This document shows positions 41,019 through 49,974 of a DNA stretch of 59,576 nucleotides, one piece after another. Position 1 is the stretch's first letter. Every line of letters starts with the position of its first letter. The notes under the pieces are model-generated. The model searched no databases. It was not told the DNA's origin and saw nothing but the letters and a program-made list of their open reading frames with translations. The position numbers and the translations under genes were made by a program. The DNA is from JBOFSQ01 sp051651625 (GTDB lineage: Bacteria > Planctomycetota > Planctomycetia > Pirellulales > Thermoguttaceae). The stretch covers positions 1 through 59,576 of the forward strand of contig JBOFSQ010000091.1 of assembly GCA_051651625.1 (NCBI GenBank), given 5' to 3'.

Positions 41019-42920
41019 ATGGCTTCGGAAAAAATTATCGGTATCGATTTGGGGACGACAAACTCCGTCGTCGCGGTCATGGAAGGGAAAGACGTTAAGG
41101 TCATTCCCAATCTCGAAGGGAATCGCCTCACGCCGAGCGTTGTGGCGTTTACTGATTCAAACGACACGCTGGTCGGCGAACCGGCCAAGCGGCAGGCTGT
41201 CACAAACCCGACGCGCACTATCGCGTCGATCAAACGGTTTATGGGGCGACGGCACAGCGAAGTCGGTTCGGAAGAAAAGATGGTTCCCTACAAAGTCGTC
41301 GGCGCGAGCGATGACTATGTGAAAGTTTCCGTCAATGGCAAAGAGTTAACGCCGCCAGAAATTTCCGCACTCACACTACGCAAGCTGAAGGAAGCGGCGG
41401 AGTCGTATCTTGGTCACAAAGTCAACAAGGCGGTGATCACGGTACCAGCTTACTTCAACGACGCGCAGCGTCAGGCGACGAAAGACGCTGGCCAAATCGC
41501 CGGCCTCGAAGTCGCACGCATCATCAACGAGCCGACAGCGGCGTCGCTTGCGTACGGGCTTGACAAAAACGTCAACCAAAAGATCGTTGTGTTCGATCTC
41601 GGCGGTGGTACGTTTGACGTTTCGTGTCTTGAGGTGGCCGACGGCGTTTTCCGCGTCATCAGCACCAACGGCGACACCCATCTCGGTGGCGATGACTTCG
41701 ATGAAGTCCTCATCAATTATGTTGCCGATCAGTTCAAGCAAGAACAAGGTATCGACCTGCGAAAAGATCCGATGGCACTCCAGCGTTTGCAAGAGGCGTG
41801 TGAGAAGGCGAAGCGCGAACTTTCGTCGGCGCAGACGACCGACATCAACTTGCCGTTCATCTCGATAGATCGCGACAACGTCCCGAAGCACTTGCAGATG
41901 AGTCTATCGCGCGGCAAGTTTGAGCAGCTTACCGACCATCTTGTCGAGCGTTGTCGCGGGCCGGTGCAACAGGCACTCCGCGACGCCAACCTCGCACCGT
42001 CGCAGATCGACGAAGTCGTCCTCGTCGGCGGTTCGACGCGCATCCCGAAGGTGCAAGAAATGGTCAAGGCGATCTTCGGTAAAGACCCGCACAAAGGTGT
42101 CAATCCCGACGAAGTTGTCGCTATCGGTGCTGCGATTCAGGGCGGCGTTTTGGCTGGCGAAGTTAAAGACGTTTTGCTTCTCGACGTGACGCCGCTCTCG
42201 CTTGGTATCGAGACCGAGCACGGAATTATGACAAAGATGGTTGAACGTAACACGACCATTCCGACCGAGAAGAAGCAAGTTTTCTCGACCGCGAGCGACA
42301 ACCAATCGGCGGTAACGATCAAGGTCTATCAGGGCGAACGCGAGATTGCGATGCACAATCGTCTTCTTGGTCAGTTCAATCTCGAAGACATTCCGTTTGC
42401 GCCGCGTGGCGTGCCGCAAATCGAAGTGACGTTCGACATCGACGCCAACGGTATTCTCAACGTCTCGGCCAAAGACCTCGGTACGAAGAAGGAGACGAAG
42501 GTTCGCATTGAGCAATCGTCTGGACTTTCAGAAGACGAGATTCAGCGGATGAAGAAAGACGCCGAAGCACACGCCGACGAAGACAAGGCGAAACGAACAC
42601 TCGTCGAGGCGATTTACAAGGCGGAGTCGATGGTCTACTCGCTTGAGAAGATGCTCAAGGAACACAGCGACAAACTCTCCGCAACCGACAAATCCGCCCT
42701 AGAATCGGCGATGGGACAGGTGAAAGAGGCTGTCAAGACCGAAGACGTTGATAAGATCAAGTCTGCAACTCAAACTCTCGAACAGACATCGCACGCGATG
42801 AGCGAAGCACTCTACAAGTCGCAGGCGGCTGGTGCGACGGACGCGAACGGTGCCGCAGGTGCAACGCCCGAAAAGTCACCAAACGACGACGCAATCGATG
42901 CTGAGTTCGAGGTGAAATGA
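41019..42920 (+). CDS. dnaK: molecular chaperone DnaK (Hsp70)
   Basis: 633 aa, Start ATG 41019 with AAAGGA upstream. Canonical: IGIDLGTTNSVVAVMEG, VPAYFNDAQRQATKDAG, FDLGGGTFDVS, GGSTRIPKVQ, and the substrate domain beginning DVTPLSLGIETEHG. Ends in the acidic AEFEVK tail. It helps refold and disaggregate proteins with DnaJ and GrpE, neither of which is in the window. The next gene overlaps by 4 nt (ATGA). Confidence 0.98.
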   Translation: MASEKIIGIDLGTTNSVVAVMEGKDVKVIPNLEGNRLTPSVVAFTDSNDTLVGEPAKRQAVTNPTRTIASIKRFMGRRHSEVGSEEKMVPYKVVGASDDYVKVSVNGKELTPPEISALTLRKLKEAAESYLGHKVNKAVITVPAYFNDAQRQATKDAGQIAGLEVARIINEPTAASLAYGLDKNVNQKIVVFDLGGGTFDVSCLEVADGVFRVISTNGDTHLGGDDFDEVLINYVADQFKQEQGIDLRKDPMALQRLQEACEKAKRELSSAQTTDINLPFISIDRDNVPKHLQMSLSRGKFEQLTDHLVERCRGPVQQALRDANLAPSQIDEVVLVGGSTRIPKVQEMVKAIFGKDPHKGVNPDEVVAIGAAIQGGVLAGEVKDVLLLDVTPLSLGIETEHGIMTKMVERNTTIPTEKKQVFSTASDNQSAVTIKVYQGEREIAMHNRLLGQFNLEDIPFAPRGVPQIEVTFDIDANGILNVSAKDLGTKKETKVRIEQSSGLSEDEIQRMKKDAEAHADEDKAKRTLVEAIYKAESMVYSLEKMLKEHSDKLSATDKSALESAMGQVKEAVKTEDVDKIKSATQTLEQTSHAMSEALYKSQAAGATDANGAAGATPEKSPNDDAIDAEFEVK

Positions 42921-44119
42921 GGACGGTACGAGAGACTAGAGGCGAGTGGCGAGTGTGCGTCGTTCTCGCGTTTGCAAGTTGGTTCGCCGCAGCGAGTTCG
43001 CTGTCGGCGGAACCGCTTGCGGTCTCGCCACCAGCGGCGATTCTTTTGTCTGCCGCTGCGACTTCGCAAGATGTTTTCTACCGCGACGCGCGGCGACTCG
43101 AAATCGCCGAGGCCGCGTCGGCTGCCGCTGACTGGGATTCTGCAACAGCGGCGGTTGCGGCAATCGAAACGCGCCGCGAACGCCACTACGCAACTCTACG
43201 TTTGGCGACGACACTCGCACAGCACGGTCTCGTCGCGCGAACGAACGCGACACTCAAACTCGCCGTCGCCGAAGACGCAACGCAACAGCAAGAAGCGGGG
43301 CGACTCGCCGCTACGTTGCTCAAAGCTGGTGCGCCGCATAGCGATGTGGCAGAGTTTCTGGCGCAGTTCGAGACGCCGTTCGCCAGCGACGCCGTTCGTT
43401 ACGCATACTGCGAATGTGTACCAGCCGAAACTCTCGAAACGCAGTTACCGCTCTTCGTAAGCGACGACTACCGAAACTGGGCACGGCTCGCACTCGCCAA
43501 AAAATACGCCGCCAGTGATACCAATGATGGCGACACCGAACGCGCACTCAAAACACTCCGCGAAATCCCAAACACTGCGCAGCAAGCGTGGGGACTCGTC
43601 GCGCTGGAGCGTCTCGACGACGCCGCACGCGAAGCAGACCAAATCGCCGACCACGAAACCCGCGCAATTCTCCAGCGGATTTTGGGACGACGTTTGAAAT
43701 CAATCGCACTTCTCGAAGCGTCTCTCGCATCGGCCTCGAAAGTTGTGGCAACGTCGCGGCGCGATGAGCTGCGACTCTTCGCCGCGCGACACCTCGCACT
43801 CCTCGGCGAAACCGAAAAAGCACGCAACACTTTGAGTACCACCACAGATGCGACGCTCTCCGTTCTCGCCGCAAGACGCGAAGTCGAAAACGCTTTGGGC
43901 GAATCGTCCGCGTCAACGCTGTCGGCAATCCTTGCGCTCGCCGCCCAGAACGATGATTCTTCGCAGTTTACCAGCGAAGTAACGCGATTCTTTCGCAGTG
44001 CCACGACGAACGCTACCGCCACAAACGATCCACGCCGCGACAAAGTCGCCCTGCCCCCAGACGCATACGAAGAGTTTTACTTCTCACCGTTCGCAATCGA
44101 AAGTTGCGGTTGCGAGTGA
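42917..44119 (+). CDS. exported alanine-rich helical-repeat protein, 400 aa
   Basis: ATG 42917 overlaps the dnaK stop by 4 nt, so translation is coupled. A signal peptide (VCVVLAFASWFAAASSLSAEP) precedes 370 residues of Ala-rich helix pairs (ADWDSATAAVAAIETRRERHY, LERLDDAAREADQIADH), a TPR/HEAT-like alpha-solenoid pattern. The C-terminus (FYFSPFAIESCGCE) carries two cysteines. Coupling to dnaK is unusual for an exported protein. Function unknown. Confidence 0.75.
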   Translation: MRTVRETRGEWRVCVVLAFASWFAAASSLSAEPLAVSPPAAILLSAAATSQDVFYRDARRLEIAEAASAAADWDSATAAVAAIETRRERHYATLRLATTLAQHGLVARTNATLKLAVAEDATQQQEAGRLAATLLKAGAPHSDVAEFLAQFETPFASDAVRYAYCECVPAETLETQLPLFVSDDYRNWARLALAKKYAASDTNDGDTERALKTLREIPNTAQQAWGLVALERLDDAAREADQIADHETRAILQRILGRRLKSIALLEASLASASKVVATSRRDELRLFAARHLALLGETEKARNTLSTTTDATLSVLAARREVENALGESSASTLSAILALAAQNDDSSQFTSEVTRFFRSATTNATATNDPRRDKVALPPDAYEEFYFSPFAIESCGCE

Positions 44120-44135
44120 TGTTCACCACAGAGTT

Positions 44136-44208
44136 CACTCGCTTACGCTTCCCGCTCCGATTGGCACTCGCTTACGCTTCGTGTTCTTATTCACTCGCTC
44201 ACGCTTCC
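44136..44208 (+). repeat. three tandem copies of CACTCGCTTACGCTTC
   Basis: The 107-bp space between the two genes holds three imperfect direct repeats (CACTCGCTTACGCTTCCCGC, CACTCGCTTACGCTTCGTG, CACTCGCTCACGCTTCCCGC) spaced about 28-30 bp. It is not coding in a convincing frame. It may be a leader repeat or replication slippage product. Confidence 0.6.
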
Positions 44209-44226
44209 CGCTCTGACTGTACTCCT

Positions 44227-45303
44227 ATGACAACATTTCTCGGAATTGGTGCTGGCCCCATTCAAACTGGTATTTTTGTCGCGGGTGCGGCAGCGATGCG
44301 GTGTGAACGGATCGTTCTCGTTGATGTCGATGAGTCACTCGTTGACGCGATCCAGCGAAGCGGGAGCGTAACGGTTAACACATCCGGTGCTGAATCGGTG
44401 ACAGCAACGACGTTTAACAATGTTGTCGCACTACATCCAGAACGCGACCACGATGCAGTCGTAGAAGCAGCGTCGTACGCAACGTATTTGGCAACAGCTC
44501 TGCCAGCGACGCGGTTTTACGCAAACGTTGCGCCGTGGTTGCGCGAAGCGTTCTTCCGAGTACCGCAGAAAATACGTTACGTCTACACCGCCGAAAACAG
44601 TACCACCGCCGCACACGAACTCGCCGAACTCGTCGGCGACTTTCCGAACACATTCTATCTCGACACCGTAATCGGCAAGATGAGTCAGGTCTTCGAGACG
44701 AGTTCATCATCACTGCCGCCACTCGTCGCGGGTTACGCGCGCGGTCACCTAGTCGAAGAATTTCACACAATATACTCGTCGCACGCGCCGGGAATCGAAA
44801 CAAACGGCCTTGCGGGTCTAACGCCGAAACGCGATTTGCGTCCGTTTGAAGAGGCGAAACTTTACGGTCACAACGCGACGCATCTTGTTTTGGGGGTTTG
44901 GGCAAACCAGCGAGGTTGTCGAGTTATGAGTGACATTGCGGCGTTTCCTGATCTCGTTGCGCGTGCTGAAGAAGTTCTCATCAACGAGTGTGGCCGCGCG
45001 CTTTGCAAACGCTTCGCTGGTGCCGACGATTTCTTTCGCCCCGCTACGTTCGCTGCGTGGGGACGCGAACTTGTTGCACGCATGATCTCGCCAACATTGA
45101 GTGACAGTGTTGAACGCGTTCTCCGCGACATCGACCGCAAACTCGCGCCCAATGATCGTTTGCTCGGCGCGATTCGTCTCTGTGTTGCTGAAGGTGTTGC
45201 GCCGACTCTTCTCGTCAACGCCGCCCGCGATGCGAGTAAACTCTGTGCGCATTCTGCGCAGTTTGAATCTGATCTTGCCCAGACTCTCGCACATAGAGAA
45301 TAA
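44227..45303 (+). CDS. mannitol-1-phosphate 5-dehydrogenase-like protein
   Basis: 358 aa from ATG 44227 (the longer frame begins inside the tandem repeat). N-terminal Rossmann motif GIGAGPIQTGIFVAGA followed by IVLVDVDESLVDAIQRSG, as in MtlD-type polyol-phosphate dehydrogenases. Central segment VYTAENSTTAAHEL and C-terminal helical domain match the long-chain mannitol dehydrogenase fold. It would interconvert a sugar alcohol phosphate and a ketose phosphate using NAD. No phosphotransferase genes are near, so the substrate remains open. Confidence 0.75.
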   Translation: MTTFLGIGAGPIQTGIFVAGAAAMRCERIVLVDVDESLVDAIQRSGSVTVNTSGAESVTATTFNNVVALHPERDHDAVVEAASYATYLATALPATRFYANVAPWLREAFFRVPQKIRYVYTAENSTTAAHELAELVGDFPNTFYLDTVIGKMSQVFETSSSSLPPLVAGYARGHLVEEFHTIYSSHAPGIETNGLAGLTPKRDLRPFEEAKLYGHNATHLVLGVWANQRGCRVMSDIAAFPDLVARAEEVLINECGRALCKRFAGADDFFRPATFAAWGRELVARMISPTLSDSVERVLRDIDRKLAPNDRLLGAIRLCVAEGVAPTLLVNAARDASKLCAHSAQFESDLAQTLAHRE

Positions 45304-45313
45304 CCCGTTGGTT

Positions 45314-45335
45314 CCCCGTCTTTTTGTGGGGTTTT
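45314..45335 (+). terminator. weak intrinsic terminator
   Basis: CCCC (45314-45317), a 10-nt T-rich loop and GGGG (45328-45331) with TTTT after. The stem is only 4 bp, but the location, 10 nt past the stop, fits. Confidence 0.35.
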
Positions 45336-45498
45336 GACATTCTTATTCAACTGCCCGCGAGCTGCTCACCGATACCAACGTAACAGCCGTAGAGCCGAAC
45401 GTGAAAGTGGCAAGGTCACCAAGCGTTCATCAAAAAGCTCTGCGACTGGTTGGCGGTCGGGTTAAGGACGGAGCGTTCCCATCGCAGGTGGATTTTCG

Positions 45499-47085
45499 AT
45501 GCCTCTTTCATGGATGAAACTGTTGCAGACGTCTGTCATCGCATGCTGTGCGGTGTTAACGCCATTATCGGCGTCGGCACAGCTTAGCGGCGGACGACTC
45601 TTCACACCAATGACCGACCTTGAGAAACCTCAAGGCCAAGGTCTCTACGCCTCACTCGAAGCGATCTACTGGACCGTCTCCGCACCCAAAGACCACCAAA
45701 TCGGTTACGAAACCGCAAACGGTGATTCGGGCGTCCGCGAAGTCTATCAAGGTGGACAGGAAGTCTTTCAGCACAATACACTCGATACCTCTTACCTCAA
45801 AGACGTCTTCTCGCTCGGTACTCGTATCGAAATCGGAAACGTCCGCGACCACCACGGATGGCTTATCTCCGGTTACGGTCTACCCGGACAATCAACATCA
45901 ATGGATGCAACAGGTTCCATTGATATGGTTATCAATGACCGCGTTAGTTCGTGGGATGTACTCGGTAGTTCGAGTGGACACCAAGGCGGCAGCGGTGCCA
46001 TGTATCAAGCCACAATGTGGTGGGACCCGCGAGGCGAGTATACTGGGGCCGAGGGTACGAATGGAAAATGGTATCCCGTTTCAGGCTATAGTAATCTCAT
46101 GACTGGTTATACTCTGTACCCTTACACTGGGTCGGCGAGTGCGAACTATCCCTATGACTTGAGTGCGTTCGATGAACCTATCCTCTTCACAGTTCCGCGT
46201 CCTGTTGGTTTCTTGTGGGGATGGGTTCCGATAGCAGGCGGTAGCTTTACCCACGACCACGTTGTCGATCCCACACCTGATCCGACAACAGGGCTGCCGA
46301 GTTACGCGTCGCGTACACACGACTACAACACCTACGCCATCGTCCCTCTTCCGATTACGTTCGACAACATCTCGGTCAACAACAAGACCGACAACTGGAG
46401 TTTGGAGGCGATGTACACCTACCGAACTCATCCAACGCGATGGGGGGTGTTCGATTTCCTAGCGGGTGTACGTTACTGGCAACTCAACGACAAGTTTTCA
46501 CTGGCCGCAGATGGAAGTCGTATAATGCCTGAACCATCGGGAACGGGGATTAGGCCGCTCTCGGTATTGACATCAACATCGATCAACTCAGAAGCCTTCA
46601 ACCGCATTGTTGGGCCGCAGTTTGGAATACGTTATTCGCGCACGTCGAGTCGTTACACATTTGGTCTTGAAGGACGTTGCTTCACGGGTGTCAACTTGCT
46701 TACGATGCGTAATAATGGAATGTTGTCATCCGTGAGTAACGATCCGGGTCTCTTGGCGATGACTAATGCCATCGGGCAGACTTATGCAGGCATGCCGCTT
46801 GGACTTTCGGGCGGTGCGAATACGTTCAATTATCGTAAGACAACGCAACACTTCACGCCGGGTTTCGAGCTTCGTGCAAACGCGCACTGGCAACTCACGC
46901 GGCAAGTGGGTCTTCAGGTTGGTATAACTTCGCTGTGGGTTGATCAGCTTGTTCGCGGCCCAGCCGTGAACGACTACAGCGTCGCAGAAGATGGTCGGTT
47001 TTTCACGATTCGTGATGACAAGCGTTCCAAATCGTCGGTGTGGGTTTATGGTCTCACGGTCGGTTTGGTGTGCAATCGGTTCTAG
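45499..47085 (+). CDS. BBP7-family outer-membrane beta-barrel protein, copy 1
   Basis: 528 aa with a signal peptide (LLQTSVIACCAVLTPLSASA-QL). The mature protein has alternating strand pattern and the family's GLYASLEAIYWTVSAPKD, NVRDHHGWLISGYGLPGQ, WSLEAMYTYRTHPTRWG, RYWQLND and a C-terminal Phe (LVCNRF), a signature of outer-membrane assembly. BBP7 proteins are abundant in planctomycetes; the role may be pore or surface. Tandem with a paralogue 21 bp downstream. Confidence 0.9.
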   Translation: MPLSWMKLLQTSVIACCAVLTPLSASAQLSGGRLFTPMTDLEKPQGQGLYASLEAIYWTVSAPKDHQIGYETANGDSGVREVYQGGQEVFQHNTLDTSYLKDVFSLGTRIEIGNVRDHHGWLISGYGLPGQSTSMDATGSIDMVINDRVSSWDVLGSSSGHQGGSGAMYQATMWWDPRGEYTGAEGTNGKWYPVSGYSNLMTGYTLYPYTGSASANYPYDLSAFDEPILFTVPRPVGFLWGWVPIAGGSFTHDHVVDPTPDPTTGLPSYASRTHDYNTYAIVPLPITFDNISVNNKTDNWSLEAMYTYRTHPTRWGVFDFLAGVRYWQLNDKFSLAADGSRIMPEPSGTGIRPLSVLTSTSINSEAFNRIVGPQFGIRYSRTSSRYTFGLEGRCFTGVNLLTMRNNGMLSSVSNDPGLLAMTNAIGQTYAGMPLGLSGGANTFNYRKTTQHFTPGFELRANAHWQLTRQVGLQVGITSLWVDQLVRGPAVNDYSVAEDGRFFTIRDDKRSKSSVWVYGLTVGLVCNRF

Positions 47086-47106
47086 TCCTTGATAAGTAAC
47101 AGTCCC

Positions 47107-48759
47107 ATGTTGTTTTCCAGAATCCTCACATTGGCGATGATCGCGGTCACTTGTGCCGTCGCACCTTTGGGTGTGCGGGCGCAAAGTGGACGGTTCTTTA
47201 CGCCGTTTACCGATGCCGGAAGCCAACAGCAGTCGCAGGGGCTTTACGGCTCGCTGGAAGCGATCTACTGGAACTTCTCGGCCCCCAAAGACACGCCAAT
47301 CGGTTACACCGATGCAAACGGCAACAGTGGCCCCCGCGACGTCTTCCTCGGCGGACGTTCGTTCACACAACACAACTCGCTCTCAACCGCCGCGCTCGGT
47401 GAAGCCAACGCCTCTTTCGGTGTACGCTTTGAAGTCGGGAACGTCCGTGACCACCAAGGATGGCTGTTCTCTGGCTATGGCCTCCCCGGTCAAAACAGCA
47501 CCACATCTGTTACCGGTACGACCTCAATGGTCATCAAAGATAACGGGCATTGGGACGATGCGAGTGTGTGGTGGACGGGTGATGGTACGATTTATACTGG
47601 TGGTGGACAAGTTAGTTCGACCACTTGGATTTGGGATCCGAGTCGTCAACTGGCGACCATCGGTGGGCTTGACGCGCAGCGTTGGGGCGCATTTTCGGGT
47701 ACGACCTGGTTCGTCAATGACGGTACCTATGACGGGCAACACGGTATTTCGCCAGCAGTTGGGTTGGGGAATCTCGGTCCGGGGAATCAAAACAGCGTTG
47801 GTCCTGGTGGTCAAGTCTATCCTGATGGCCCTGCGTATTTTCATGGTTTAGGCCCATTCGATATGTCGGGTCGCGTGGTCGATGTTACAGATGGTGCTGT
47901 TCGTCCGGGTCTTTTGTGGGGCTATGTTCCGCTCGCTATTGAGGAGCAGGGATACCTGTACCCAATTCCTGGTGCAACTGCTCGTCCTTGGTATGCCGAG
48001 GGGAACCGCACGATCACTTACTACGGTGTTGCGCCACTTCCGATAGTCTTCAGCAATGTCACTGTCAACAGCAAGACTGACAATTGGTCGGGCGAAGCGA
48101 TGTATACCTACCGTTTGCATCCGACGCGGTGGTGCAATGTCGAGTTCCTTGGTGGTATCCGTTACTGGCAACTCAACGACGATTTTTCCGTTGCGGCGAG
48201 TGGTGAGTACACGCATCGTATTGCGGGCGGAAACGGAACCGCGGCGGGCGATTTCCGCATGTCAACGATCAATGCCACGTCTATCAATTCGAGTGCCTAC
48301 AACCGGATCATCGGACCACAAATTGGTGCACGACTTCAGCGTAGCAACGAACGTTGGGCGGGTATTGCAGAGATGCGGTTCTTTGCGGGGTTCAACAATA
48401 TCGAACTCAAAAACAGCGGACTATTTGCCACTGGGATTACCAGTGGTACAGGTAGTCAGTATGGTGAGGCATTGGGTCTGATCGGTAAGAGTGCATCGTT
48501 CCAATATCGCAAGACACGCAACGAGTTTTCGCCGGGTTTTGAGTTTCGTTTGAATGGTTCGTGGCGATTGACACGTCAGCTTTCGTTGCAAGGTGGTTTC
48601 ACGTCGGTACTTATGGGGAACGTGATTCGCGGCGCGGCGGTGAACGACTATTCAATTCAGAGCGACAACCGTTTCTTTGGCATCCGCAGCGATAAGCACG
48701 CACTATCGTCGGTGGTGACTTACGGGTTCAACGTTGGGTTGGTGCTGAATCGGTTTTAG
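47107..48759 (+). CDS. BBP7-family outer-membrane beta-barrel protein, copy 2
   Basis: 550 aa, paralogue of the preceding gene (shared GLYGSLEAIYWNFSAPKDTP, NVRDHQGWLFSGYGLPGQ, MYTYRLHPTRW, RYWQLNDDFSV, IGPQIG). Signal peptide ILTLAMIAVTCAVAPLGVRAQ. ATG 47107 preferred to TTG 47089. The middle part (residues 140-260) is a Gly/Ser/Asn-rich insertion lacking in copy 1, likely surface loops. Ends with LVLNRF. A strong terminator follows. Confidence 0.9.
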   Translation: MLFSRILTLAMIAVTCAVAPLGVRAQSGRFFTPFTDAGSQQQSQGLYGSLEAIYWNFSAPKDTPIGYTDANGNSGPRDVFLGGRSFTQHNSLSTAALGEANASFGVRFEVGNVRDHQGWLFSGYGLPGQNSTTSVTGTTSMVIKDNGHWDDASVWWTGDGTIYTGGGQVSSTTWIWDPSRQLATIGGLDAQRWGAFSGTTWFVNDGTYDGQHGISPAVGLGNLGPGNQNSVGPGGQVYPDGPAYFHGLGPFDMSGRVVDVTDGAVRPGLLWGYVPLAIEEQGYLYPIPGATARPWYAEGNRTITYYGVAPLPIVFSNVTVNSKTDNWSGEAMYTYRLHPTRWCNVEFLGGIRYWQLNDDFSVAASGEYTHRIAGGNGTAAGDFRMSTINATSINSSAYNRIIGPQIGARLQRSNERWAGIAEMRFFAGFNNIELKNSGLFATGITSGTGSQYGEALGLIGKSASFQYRKTRNEFSPGFEFRLNGSWRLTRQLSLQGGFTSVLMGNVIRGAAVNDYSIQSDNRFFGIRSDKHALSSVVTYGFNVGLVLNRF

Positions 48760-48780
48760 TTTTTGGCGTGAGAAGTTCTG

Positions 48781-48825
48781 GGACATATAGGTCGCATAGG
48801 GCCTATATGTCCTATTGTTTTGTTC
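48781..48825 (+). terminator. intrinsic terminator after the BBP7 pair
   Basis: An 11-bp stem (GGACATATAGG, 48781-48791, with CCTATATGTCC, 48802-48812) around a 10-nt loop, followed by the T-rich TATTGTTTTGTT. It ends the BBP7 transcript before the efpL promoter. Confidence 0.75.
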
Positions 48826-48843
48826 TCGCTCCGAATCTCCCCT

Positions 48844-48870
48844 TTGCAACGGCGCGCATTGTTCTATAAT
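48844..48870 (+). promoter_or_regulatory. efpL promoter
   Basis: TTGCAA (48844-48849) and a perfect TATAAT (48865-48870) with 15 bp between. Start of transcription is expected at about 48877, 2 nt before the ATG, so the mRNA is predicted leaderless. No Shine-Dalgarno exists before the gene. Confidence 0.6.
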
Positions 48871-48878
48871 ACGCCGCC

Positions 48879-49442
48879 ATGAATGCAAAAGAAATCAAAC
48901 GTGGTGCGGTGCTCGTCTTTGGCGGTGCGCCGTGTATTGTTGAATCGTTACAGGTTCAGTCGCCATCGGCTCGCGGTGCTGCGACGCTCTACAAGTTTCG
49001 TGCGCGGAATCTTGTCACGAAGCAGAAGGTTGACTTCACGCTGAAGGGCACGGAGTCGCTCGACGAAGCCGACTTCCGCCGCGCCGAGGCGAAGTACCTC
49101 TACAGCGATTCCGACTCTGCCTACTTCATGGACAGCGGCGACTACAACCAATACGCGATGCCGCTTGATGACGTAGCCGACGAGATGAACTACATCACCG
49201 ACCGTCTCGAGGGTGTTCGGATTCTGATTTACAACGACGAATGTGTCGCGGTGGAAGTGCCGACAGCGGTTGACCTCAAAGTGACCCGCTGCGACCCCGC
49301 CGCCCGCGGAAACTCCGCCACGTCGCGGCAAAAACCCGCCACGCTCGAAACAGGACTCGAAATCCAAGTCCCCGAATACCTCGAAGAAGGCGAAATGATC
49401 CGCGTAGACACGCGCACCGGAGATTTTCTGGGAAGGGCGTAG
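48879..49442 (+). CDS. efpL: elongation factor P-like protein EfpL (YeiP)
   Basis: 187-aa protein closest to E. coli YeiP/EfpL: the loop QSPSARGAATLYKFRARN mirrors YeiP's QSPTARGAATLYK, and the C-terminal KPATLETGLEIQVPEYLEEG is the shared EF-P/YeiP signature. EF-P family proteins bind the ribosome between P and E sites and relieve stalling at Pro-rich motifs. The tip residue lies in SARGAA (Arg) rather than the modified Lys of EF-P. Start ATG 48879, predicted leaderless. A HicB-like gene follows after 15 bp. Confidence 0.9.
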   Translation: MNAKEIKRGAVLVFGGAPCIVESLQVQSPSARGAATLYKFRARNLVTKQKVDFTLKGTESLDEADFRRAEAKYLYSDSDSAYFMDSGDYNQYAMPLDDVADEMNYITDRLEGVRILIYNDECVAVEVPTAVDLKVTRCDPAARGNSATSRQKPATLETGLEIQVPEYLEEGEMIRVDTRTGDFLGRA

Positions 49443-49457
49443 AAGGGAGGCGTGGCG

Positions 49458-49646
49458 ATGTCAATAAAATGCACAATCACAATCCATCAGGAGGAAAATT
49501 GGTACGTCGCAAAAGACCTCATGAGCGGCGTGGCGTCTCAAGGCAAGTCCATCGAATCGGCTATGGAAAACTTGGAAGAAGCAATATCGCTGTACTATGA
49601 AGACAATGCGAAACTGGGTAGAGCTGAACACCTTCTTGGACAGTAA
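49458..49646 (+). CDS. HicB-like antitoxin, orphan
   Basis: 62 aa from ATG 49458 (GGGAGG 7 nt upstream). The fold signature is KCTITIHQEENWYVAKDLMS then GVASQGKSIESAMENLEEAI, as in HicB partial RNase H-like domains. HicB normally pairs with a HicA toxin that lies beside it; none is found here. The gene lacks the usual DNA-binding C-terminus. It is possibly a stand-alone HicB-family regulator. Confidence 0.75.
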   Translation: MSIKCTITIHQEENWYVAKDLMSGVASQGKSIESAMENLEEAISLYYEDNAKLGRAEHLLGQ

Positions 49647-49684
49647 CCGTTCACGGAATTTACCGCGTTGACGTTGCCACATTC

Positions 49685-49917
49685 GCCCCGACGGGGCGGT
49701 ATCTCAATAACCGGCGGTAAGTGCCGCCGCGATAGCGGCAAACGCAACCGCCGGTGACGCGGCTGAAACTTCGGTGCGTCCGGTAGGACGCTACCATGTT
49801 TTGCATCAACCGTGTTGTCGGTGGCGTCTTACAGACGCAGGTTTTGAGTGATCGCTACCGTGGGCTGCGCGGAATACCGCTTGCCCACGGTTATTGAAAT
49901 CACGTCCCTAGCGGGAC
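49685..49917 (+). repeat. multi-hairpin interspersed element A, copy 3
   Basis: 233-bp core with the same orientation and hairpin order as copies at 11240 and 23653: GCCCCG-A-CGGGGC, CAATAACCG/CGGTTATTG, ACCGGCGGT/ACCGCCGGT, GCGTCC-GGTA-GGACGC, GCGTC-TTACA-GACGC, ACCGTGGG/CCCACGGT and GTCCC-TAGC-GGGAC. The left flank has ACCGTTCACGGAATT. The 49647-50053 gap holds nothing else coding. Confidence 0.75.
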
Positions 49918-49974
49918 GAAGACAAGTGTTGCGATTTTTCATGCCAAGACGCCAACACACATTCTACCGGATAG

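Noticed and set aside
40670..41233. 187-aa minus-strand frame at the dnaK start
   Set aside because: Overlaps the dnaK 5' end and the intergenic region; composition (Arg/Cys/Ser) and lack of a start signal argue for a shadow.
44136..44208. Possible CRISPR-like short array
   Set aside because: Only three degenerate units, with short, related spacers and no cas genes.
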